From Ahaetulla prasina (lineage: Eukaryota; Chordata; Lepidosauria; Squamata; Colubridae): a DNA stretch of 64,000 bases. Location of the stretch: the NCBI RefSeq assembly GCF_028640845.1, contig NC_080539.1, positions 373,034,733 to 373,098,732 of the forward strand, read 5' to 3'. The translations under genes were made by a program, and so were the position numbers. This document shows positions 56,020 to 64,000 of this stretch, piece after piece. The notes below the pieces were generated by a model. The model did no database searches and was not told the origin of the DNA. It saw nothing but the letters and a program-made list of their open reading frames with translations. How positions within the stretch are numbered: position 1 is the stretch's first letter; every line of letters starts with the position of its first letter.

Positions 56020-56240
56020 AGCATGTTGGCTCAGTGGCTTAATGACACTGGAGATGGTCTCTGCTCCAGTGGTTTGAGCCCTAGCGCTGCATAGCGGGGT
56101 GAGCTCCCGTACTTGTCTCAACTTCTGCCTACCTAGCAGCTCAAAAGCATGTTCTGTGTGAGTAGACAAATAGGTACCACTTCGATGGGGAGACGAGTTG
56201 GTGCTCTGTGCAGGCAGTCAGATTTCTGCTGGCTTTGAAC
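56020..56240 (+). mobile_element. Decayed Sauria-type SINE
   Basis: TTGGCTCAGTGGCTTAATGA head, GGGGTGAGCTCCCGTACTTG and CTACCTAGCAGCTC body. Confidence 0.65.
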
Positions 56241-56479
56241 CTTCCTGGTTGTCATGCTTGTTTCTGAAGTGGTTCCAGTGGAGGGAGGGGAGGCCTTGAG
56301 AGAGCTGCTTGGTTTTTTTTTTCTGTTGCAAAGCTAGCTCGCCCTCCTGTGGTGCACCCTGGGAAGTGCGTGAGCATGTACCATAACAGAGCTAGCAGAT
56401 TTGCAGGCAAAGTACAATTCTTCAATAGCACTGCAGTCACGTGGCTAATGTAATAGCGCCCGACGCTAGTAATAATAGT

Positions 56480-56830
56480 AACAGTGAAAAAGACAGATCT
56501 GAGAAGCACTAGGGGTAGCATGATAGCACTCTTCTAGTATTTGAGAGGCTGCAACAAAGAGGAGGGGGGTCAAAGCACTTGAAGGCAGGATAAGAAACAA
56601 GGGATGGAAACTCATCAAGGAGAGAAGCAACCTGGAATTAAGGAGAAACATCCTAATAGTGAGGACAATTAATCAGCGGAACGGCTTGCCTCCAGAAGTT
56701 GTGGTTGTGGAGGTTTTTAAGAAGAGACTGGGCAGCCATTTGTTCTGGAATGGTATAGGGTTTCCTGCTTGAGCTGGGGGTTGGACTAGAAGACCTCCAT
56801 GGTCCATTCCAGCTCTATTATGATTCTGAT
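56480..56830 (+). mobile_element. CR1 LINE 3' portion
   Basis: GAGAAGCAACCTGGAATTAA, CAGCGGAACGGCTTGCCTCC, GGGGGTTGGACTAGAAGACC. Confidence 0.8.
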
Positions 56831-57173
56831 CCACTCACAGTTCACTTTCTTCAGGGCTGTTGACACTTCCAAAAGCTACTAACTGAACGGTTGTAAGTCA
56901 AGGACTACCTATATTGTCGGGTTTTTTGCGCATCTCTTCCTGAGCAGCTTTTTCTCCCTAAAATTAGTATTTCCCTAATTTCCCCCCGCAATCATGTTCT
57001 GGCTCCTCTCCTTTAAATCCCTATGTGGACTTCAACTCCCAGAATTCCCCAGGCAGCATGGCCATGGCTGAGAATTCTGGGAGTTGAAGTCCATTCAACT
57101 GGAAATGGCCTTCCAACTGGAAAATCCTGCTGCTTAGGAATCGGGTGGGGGGGAAAGGATCCAGTTTGAAAGT

Positions 57174-58172
57174 TTAGCAGGGACAGATCTGGGATCTATG
57201 AAGCGAGGTTGCCTCTTTACCCTTGAAACTCTTGGGGAAAGCGCAGACAATTTCCCGCTTGGAATATAAGTGGATCTTGTTCTCCTTAACCCAGGTTAGA
57301 AGATTGTCCATGCGGCAATCACACGCCCAAGGGTTTCCCGTAAGATCCAGGCTGAGATTGGCAGACGGGATGGCGACCGGAGGATCCAGCATGGTGAGCT
57401 CGTTGCCGGAGAGGTCGAGTGACACCAGATGATCCAATGGCTGAAAGACCCCAATTATGATGTCAGTCAGGCTGCAGTTCTTCAGGGAGATGACGCTCAG
57501 CTTGGGTCTCCAATGGAAGGATCTCGGGGCAATACACCGGATTGGGTTGCTTTCCAGGATCAACCTCTCCAAATTTTCTAGGCCGCTGAACATGTCTGGA
57601 GAGAGGCGATGGAGGCGGTTGGAGGAGAGATCTAGAAAAGTCAACTTCTCCAGCTTATCGAAACAAGAGATTGGGACCTCCTTCAGTTGATTGTGATCAA
57701 GGCTCAGGATCCTTAGCTCCTTCAGGGTTTCGAACCAGGATGGGCGCAGTTCAGCCAGCCAGTTTTCACTGATGGATAAATGCGTCAGGCTGCTGGCATT
57801 GGTGAAGATCTCCGGAGGTAGATCTTCCAGGAGATTGGTGGACAGATCCAGGGTGTGCAATTCCGGGAGGTTTCGGAAGAGGCCGCTCGGAAGGGTCTTC
57901 AGCCTGTTGTTGGAGAGGTGAAGTTCCTGGAGGCTTGGAAGACCTTGGAGGGCTTCCACGCTAAGGCTGGAGACCTGGGTGAACTCAACGGAGATCATTT
58001 TGGTTCGTACGGGGAAGCCGGTGGGAAATTCATGGAGAGATGGGGAGTTGCAGACAAACTCCGTGATATTTTCTGGAGCAGGGTCAGGTGGGCAGTAAAG
58101 AACCTGTTGGGTGAAGCTGTTGAAGGACATCACCAGGCAGACGATCAGAAGAGCTGGAACCGAAGACTTCAT
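57174..58172 (-). CDS. Phospholipase A2 inhibitor beta (PLI-beta), intact
   Basis: 332 residues. PLI-beta is a secreted liver/plasma glycoprotein of snakes that binds basic group II phospholipases A2 and protects against the animal's own or another snake's venom; it is homologous to mammalian LRG1. Visible: signal peptide about 1-23 (ALLIVCLVMSFNSFTQQ), N-cap cysteines, eight consecutive 24-residue LRRs at about 78-269 (LPSLQELHLSNNRLKTLPSG and so on), C-cap with NPWACDC and a final CPC, N-glycosylation sites such as NIT and NAS. Length and wording match known snake PLI-beta along the whole chain. The ATG at 58172 is one base after a good acceptor (ATCTTTTTCATCCAG); ten in-frame codons upstream belong to the intron. 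A 5' UTR exon is expected upstream; one weak donor candidate (GGCAG before GTAGAT) is at about 58534 but is not established. Confidence 0.95.
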   Translation of the reverse strand: MKSSVPALLIVCLVMSFNSFTQQVLYCPPDPAPENITEFVCNSPSLHEFPTGFPVRTKMISVEFTQVSSLSVEALQGLPSLQELHLSNNRLKTLPSGLFRNLPELHTLDLSTNLLEDLPPEIFTNASSLTHLSISENWLAELRPSWFETLKELRILSLDHNQLKEVPISCFDKLEKLTFLDLSSNRLHRLSPDMFSGLENLERLILESNPIRCIAPRSFHWRPKLSVISLKNCSLTDIIIGVFQPLDHLVSLDLSGNELTMLDPPVAIPSANLSLDLTGNPWACDCRMDNLLTWVKENKIHLYSKREIVCAFPKSFKGKEATSLHRSQICPC

Positions 58173-58617
58173 CCTGGATGAAAAAGATAAGCAGACGAAC
58201 ATATTGATTTATCTACCTGGCCTAGGCCATTTTTGTGGTTTCACGGTTGCCACAAGGCAGAAGAAGGGACAGGGAGCGGGGAATAGTCAGCTGGGGTTTT
58301 GCAGTCAAAGCAAAAAGTTTCTCCCGTGAGAACCAAGGTCATTTCAACAGGTGGCTGGGAAAGGAGGAGTGAAGTAACCAAGCAACCGGCCAGCACCTCT
58401 ACTGGACAATGTGACTGATGACTTGTGGGAAGGGGAAAACTTTCATTTTTTAATTAGGTGAAAACCGCGGGAACTTTCAGAGTCGGTTTTCACCAGTTGT
58501 GCGAAAATGATGAATCCAATAAATTCAGGAATCTACCTGCCTTGGAGTTCTGCTTTCAATGAGTGCATTGCCTGGAATGCTGGCAACTACCTCCATTCAG
58601 GCATTCAAGACAGATTA

Positions 58618-58685
58618 CACGTAGTCCTCGCTTAACTGCTTAGCGAACATTCAGACAGACCACCCCAAAAGGTACTTACGACATG
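58618..58685. mobile_element. Tigger-like MITE fragment
   Basis: CACGTAGTCCTCGCTTAACT, one end only. Confidence 0.55.
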
Positions 58686-58844
58686 AGTCCAAAGCTGTGA
58701 TGGCCACATGCGATTGCATTTGTAATACACAGAATACATACGTAGAATAATAACAAATGCAGCATAATGTGGAAAAGGGGAGAGGGGAGAAAAGAGGAGT
58801 GAACCAAAGCGGTTGGCCACATGATTCCCTAGAAGAAAGTCAAA

Positions 58845-58936
58845 ATAACAGAGTGGGGACGGGACTTTGGAGGTCTTCTAGTCCAACCCCATGCTTAAGC
58901 AGAAGACAAATGGCTGTCCAGTCTCTTTTGAGAGCA
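58845..58936 (-). mobile_element. CR1 3' end (minus)
   Basis: GGAGGTCTTCTAGTCCAACC, inverse of the CR1 tail. Confidence 0.7.
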
Positions 58937-59554
58937 CCCGGAGACTTCAGCTAGTCCAGAATGCGGCTGCGCGGGTTATTGAGGGAGCGGTTCGGAGCTC
59001 CCACGTAACACCTATCCTGCGCAGACTGCACTGGCTACCTGTTGTTTTCCGGGTGCGCTTCAAGGTATTGGTTACCACCTTTAAAGCGCTCCATGGCTTA
59101 GGACCGGGCTACTTACGGGACCGTCTACTGCCGGCCTCTATCTCCCAGCGTCCGGTGCGTTCCCACAGAGAGGGACTCCTCAGGGTGCCGTCAGCCAAAC
59201 AGTGTCGACTGGCGGCCCCCAGGGGGAGGGCCTTCTCTGTGGGGGCTCCGACCCTGTGGAACGAACTTCCCCTCGGGCTTCGACAACTACCTGACCTTAG
59301 GACCTTTCGCCGCGAACTTAAAACCTATTTATTTCGTATGGCTGGACTGGCCTGATTTAATTTTAAATTTTAAATTTTAATGGGTTTTAAATTTCTGTAA
59401 TTTTTATGGGGTGTAATTTTATTTTAAATTTTCTGGCAAATTTGAATCAGTTTTTTAAGGGTTGTTTTAATTATGGTGTATGTTTCTGTTTGTATTTTAT
59501 TTGCCTGTTCACCACCCTGAGTCCTTCGGGAGAAGGGCGGTATACAAATTAAAA

Positions 59555-59633
<79 letters not shown>

Positions 59634-59640
59634 TTGCAAA
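58937..59640 (+). mobile_element. L2 LINE ORF2 C-terminus and 3' tail
   Basis: Open for 154 codons, ending LRTFRRELKTYLFRMAGLA, with RLHWLPVVFRVRFKVLVT and LHGLGPGYLRDRLLPAS. The tail TCCTTCGGGAGAAGGGCG is followed by a long (ATT)n. Confidence 0.92.
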
Positions 59641-60262
59641 GCCTCCCGTAATGGAACACTCACAATTTCTGAAGGCAAGCTGTTCCACTGATTAATTGTT
59701 TTTAACTGTCAGGAAATTTCTCCTTAGTTCTAAGTTGCTTCTCTCCTTGATTAGTTTCCACCCATTGCTTCTTGTCTTGCCTTCAGGTGCTTTTTTAAAA
59801 AATTTTTTATTCGCATTTATATCCCACCCTTCTCCGAAGACTTAGGGCGGCTTACACTATGTTAAGCAATAGTCTTCATCCATTTGTATATTATATACAA
59901 AGTCAACTTTTATTGCCCCCAACAATCTGGGTCCTCATTTTACCTACCTTAGAAAGGATGGAAGGCTGAGTCAACCTTGGGCCTGGTGGGGCTTGAATCT
60001 GCAGTAATTGCAAGCAGCTGCTGTTAATAACAGACTGTCTTACCAGTCTGAGCCACCAGAGGCCCTTTGGAGAATAGTTTGACCCTCTCTTTTCTTTATG
60101 GCAGCCCCTCAAATACAGGAATGCTGCTATCTTGTCCCACCTAGTCCTTCTTTTCTCTGGCCAGACCCAATTCCTGCAACCTTTCTTCAAATGTTTTAGC
60201 CTCCAATCCCCTTATTCTCTTAGTTGCTCTTCTCCGCACTTTCCCCCCCAAGTCTCAAGATC
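59641..60262 (-). mobile_element. CR1 LINE split by SINE (minus)
   Basis: Inverse CR1 ORF2 text on both sides of a SINE (about 59800-60068), which has CCCTTCTCCGAAGACTTAGG at its left and the inverse tRNA-like head at its right. Confidence 0.82.
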
Positions 60263-60419
60263 TTTCCATATATCTGGACCAGGGGTGAAATCTAAAAATT
60301 TTCCCTACCGGTTTTGTAGGTGTGGCTTAATTGTTGGGCGTGGCTTGGTGGTCAGATGACTGGGTGGGCATGGCCAATAACAATAAATAATAAAAATAAT
60401 AAAGTATATGAAATAAGAG

Positions 60420-60780
60420 GTACCAAAAACCAACTTTCACACTTTACACACACACAACACAACACAACTGACTCTCACACAATGTAAAAGCAGCTGCACT
60501 TTACCCAAAATGGCCCCTGCAACAAACAGGAACCTCACACAGCCACAAAAAGCTCAAAAACCAACTTTCACACTTTACACACACACAACACAACACAACA
60601 CAACACAACACAGTTCGCACACAATGTAAAAGCAGCTGCACTTCACCCAAAATGACCCCTGCAACAAGCAGGAACCTCACACAGCCACAAAAAGCTCAAA
60701 AACCAACTTTCACACTTTACACACACACAACACGACACAACACAACTGACTCTCTCACACACACAAATTGCCACATACAG
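60420..60780 (-). repeat. Minisatellite (inverse of 29735 array)
   Basis: Three units with ACCAACTTTCACACTTTACA and ACACAACACAACAC pentamer runs. Confidence 0.9.
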
Positions 60781-61229
60781 CTTTTGTATGCAAAACTTGA
60801 GATTTTGTTTGTTTGTGTAGTTAGAGTGAAACACTACAGAAACACACCAAATCTCAGAAAGCTGCGCAAATATTTTATTTTATTATTTTATTTATATTTT
60901 TTAGATCAGGGGTCCCCAACCTTAGTAACTTTAAGGTTTGTGGACTTCAATTCCCAGAGTTCCTCAGCCAGCAAAGCAAGCAGGCAGATTGAGTTGCTCA
61001 TTGAGGAAATAGATTGCAGGCAGACAGATTCAGTTGCTAGCTGATGCAACAGATGTAAAGGAGCAGTAATTAGGTAAGTGAGGAGGGGGGGATTGGGTGG
61101 GCATGGGTGGGGACTGTTGTAAGAGGTTGTTAAAAATGATTTTAAAATCCTGTGATGATACGGCAACTCATCTGGCATCGCCAGAGGAAAAAAAAGATTT
61201 TAAAAGGCTCCTCTGACGATCCCAGCTGA

Positions 61230-61455
<226 letters not shown>

Positions 61456-62159
61456 ATTTTTATACCGCCCTTCTCCCGAAGGACTCAGGGCGGTGTACAG
61501 CCAAGGATAAAACTCAATATATATACAATTAAAACCAGAAGTTAAAACAAAGCAAATTACAAACAAAGGCCGACATTCAAATTAAAAATTTAAAAAACCC
61601 TAAAACCATAAAAACCCAATTTAAAATAGTAAAACTATTATGCCAGTTGTCTCATCACAGCCCAGAACCTCTTAAAAGGAGGTTTTCTACAAGCTCTTCG
61701 GCTGAAGAGCTTGTAGAAAACATGTTTTTTTTAAGGTTCTGGTGATGAGGAACTCAGCTGGGATTGCCAGAGGAGCCTTTTAAAACCTTTTTTTTTTTTT
61801 ACAACCTCTTCCACCGAAGAGGTTGTTAAAAAAAAAGAGTTTAAAGGGTTCTGACGATCTCAGCTGAGCCGCGGGATCATCAAAGGCTTTCTTTTTACTT
61901 TTAAAGGCATGTTTTCGGCTGAAGAAAAACTGCTTTTAAAAGCAAAAAAACCCCCCAACCCTCTGATGATGGCACGGCTTAGCAAGGGCAGGGGGCGGGG
62001 CCAGGAATTTTTGCTACTGGTTCTCCGAACCGCCAGCCACCATCGCCACCGGTTCGGGCGAACCGGTCCGAACCGGGAGCATTTCACCCCTGATCTGGAC
62101 TCTCTGCTCTTGCTCCCCACAATTGCATTTGCCTTATTAGCAGCTGCACGACCCTGCCC

Positions 62160-63465
62160 AGAAGTGGTATATATATATATATATTTTGTTGAGTACATAT
62201 TAGATACTATATATAAGTATAAGCATGAATTGAATACATAAAGTGAATACAATTAAAGGGAACATTAGGACAGGGACAGTAGGCACGCTGGTGCTCTTAT
62301 GCACGCCCCTTACAGACCTCTTAGGAATGGGGTGAGGTCAACAGTAGACAGTCTTAGGTTAAAGTTTTGGGGGTTTTGGGATGAGATCACAAGAGTCAGG
62401 TAGTGCATTCCAGGCATTAACAACTCCGTTACTGAAGTCATATTTTCTGCAATCGAGTTTGGAGCGGTTTACCTTAAATTTGTATCTATTGTGTGCTCTT
62501 GTATTGTTGTGGTTGAAGCTGAAGTAGTCATTGACAGGTAGGACATTGTAGCAGATGATTTTATGAGCTATGCTTAGGTCATACCGAAGGCGGCATAGTT
62601 CTAAATTGTCTAAACCCAGAATTTCAAGTCTGGTGGCATAAGGTATTTTGTTGCGAGTGGAGGAGTGGAGGACTCTTCTTGTGAAATATTTCTGGATGCG
62701 CTCAATTGTATTAATGTCCGATATGCAGTGTGGGTTCCAGACAGATGAGCTGTATTCGAGAATTGGTCTAGCACAGTGATGGCTAACCTTTTTGCCATGG
62801 CGTGCCAGGAGGTGGGGGGCGGGGTGTGTGTGTCGCATGCATGCATGTCCACACCCATAATTCTACGCACCCCGCGCATGCGCACACACAACCCCACCAC
62901 TCCCTGCCCTGCTCCTGGCTTGCAATGGCCTGGTAGGCCTATTTTTCTCTCTCACCTGGCTCCAGATCCTCTCTATAAGTCTGGGGAGGGCGAAAATGTC
63001 TAGTAAGAGTCCTAGAGAGACTCTGGAGGCTGAGGACAGCAAAAAAGTCACTTCCTGTCCAACTGGAAGTTGACAAATGGGCCATTTTTGGCCTCCGGAG
63101 GGCTTCCGGGGGGGGGGAGGCCATTTTTGCCCTCCCCAGACTCATAGAGAGGCTCTGGAGCCAGGTGAGAAAGAAAAACGGGCCTTCCCCACCATCCCAC
63201 AGGCCCTCTGGAGGCAGGAAACAGCCTGTTTCCCTACTTCTGGTGGGCCCAGAAGGCCTGAAAATGCATGCTCCAGAGCTCAGCTCACGTGCCCACAGAT
63301 ATGGCTACGTGTGCCACCTGTGGCACGCGTGCCATAGGTTCACCATCACGGGTCTAGCAAATGTTTTGTATGCTCTGGTTAGTAGTGTAATATTACCGGA
63401 GAAGAAGCTACGCCTTAATGTCTTTTTGGTGATGTTACCATGAGCTTTGGCACTTCGATCATTTG
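62160..63465 (-). mobile_element. LINE 3' half interrupted by hAT element
   Basis: Best preserved copy of this LINE. Minus strand text includes RIQKYFTRRVLHSSTRNKIP and CRLRYDLSIAHKIICYNVLP. The conserved 3' block GCTCTTATGCACGCCCCTTA is at left. Split by 62774-63351. Confidence 0.85.
62774..63351. mobile_element. hAT-type element (CAGTGATGGCTAACC family)
   Basis: CAGTGATGGCTAACCTTTTT and GGTTCACCATCACGG ends; exact target GTCTAGCA at 62766-62773 and 63352-63359. Confidence 0.94.
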
Positions 63466-63540
63466 ATATGAGTACTCCAAGGTCCAGCCGGTTCGCACCG
63501 GTTCACCCGAACCGGTAGCGGAAATCGCAGGTGGGCCCAG
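63466..63540. mobile_element. hAT-type terminal fragment
   Basis: CCGGTTCGCACCGGTTCACC then GAACCGGTAGCGGAAAT, as in the ends of the 60280 family. Confidence 0.5.
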
Positions 63541-64000
63541 CCACCTGCCCCGGCTCTATGTCGTTCTATAGCTGTACTCAGCTGTACTTTTCCACACCGG
63601 GCCACCCCAATGAAGCTGTCGAAGCGCTGTCCCGGTGCCTGGAGGCCGTACGGGTCTGGATGGGGAGAAACAGGCTCAAGCTCAATCCCTCCAAGACGGA
63701 GTGGCTGTGGATGCTGGCACCCCGGTACAGCCAGCTGCAATTGCGGCTGACTGTTGGGGGCGAGTCCTTGGCCCCAATGGAAAGGGTGCGCAACCTGGGC
63801 ATTCTCCTGGATGGACGGCTGTCCTTTGAAGACCATTTGACGGCCGTCTCCAGGAGAGCTTTTTATCAGGTTCGCCTGATTCGCTAGTTGCGCCCCTTCC
63901 TGGACCGGGATGCCTTATGCACGGTCACTCATGCTCTCGTGACATCTCGCCTGGATTACTGCAATGCTCTCTACATGGGGCTTCCCTTGAGGAGCACCCG
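63541..64000 (+). mobile_element. L2 LINE RT region, runs off window
   Basis: Text following the catalytic box: ALSRCLEAVRVWMGRNRLKL, then NPSKTEWLWML and LGILLDGRLSFEDHLTAVSR. The catalytic YADD position reads YSCT, so this copy is dead. Confidence 0.88.

Noticed and set aside
58173..58202. Ten-codon N-terminal extension of PLI-beta
   Set aside because: It lies upstream of a good acceptor and before the family's conserved MKS start.
63541..63887. 118-codon frame as a host gene
   Set aside because: L2 reverse-transcriptase text with a degenerate catalytic box.

Overview
This window is nuclear DNA from a squamate reptile, almost certainly a snake. The strongest evidence is an intact leucine-rich-repeat gene of the snake blood phospholipase A2 inhibitor beta (PLI-beta) / LRG1 type at 57174-58172. 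It lies beside a second full-length paralogue at 46434-47435. The repeats agree: Sauria-type SINEs, CR1, L2 and L1 LINEs, and many hAT-type miniature elements. No prokaryotic genes, CRISPR arrays or rRNA/tRNA genes were seen.

Layout. 1-4200: an LTR at the left edge, SINEs, a 1.5 kb TCCA-rich minisatellite and a three-level transposon nest. 4240-20640: the 5' part of a perilipin gene on the minus strand. It has four coding-side exons (10009-9939, 8807-8612, 6581-6499, 4537-4240) with matching phases and consensus splice sites, and a GC-rich CCAAT/GC-box promoter near 20.4-20.6 kb. Its remaining exons lie off the left edge. 20.6-46 kb: almost entirely mobile DNA. It holds a broken 4.8 kb L1 inside another LINE and itself split by CR1, a hAT element with an internal minisatellite, a duplicated L2 derivative with its CpG-rich 5' region, and a 4.7 kb LTR element with both LTRs. 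46.4-52.7 kb: an LRG1/PLI-beta-like gene on the minus strand with its coding exon, a probable 5' UTR exon and a TATA promoter. 57.2-58.2 kb: the PLI-beta gene, minus strand. 58.6-64 kb: CR1, L2, another LINE and two hAT elements.

How the genes relate. In human 19p13.3, PLIN4, PLIN5 and LRG1 are neighbours on the same strand. Here a perilipin is followed by two LRG1-like genes, all on the minus strand, so the block looks conserved with LRG1/PLI-beta duplicated in tandem. The perilipin would coat lipid droplets. The two LRR proteins carry signal peptides and would be secreted plasma glycoproteins; PLI-beta in snakes binds and neutralises basic group II venom-type phospholipases A2.

What stands out is how close mobile elements lie to working splice sites. 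A LINE tail forms the acceptor of the LRG1-like coding exon, a solo LTR lies 28 bp from a perilipin donor, and a CR1 copy starts about 14 bp upstream of a perilipin acceptor. Nine hAT elements have recognisable 8-bp target duplications. Two stretches (33.0-33.9 kb and 40.1-40.6 kb) look like duplicated copies carrying many small deletions, which may be assembly error.
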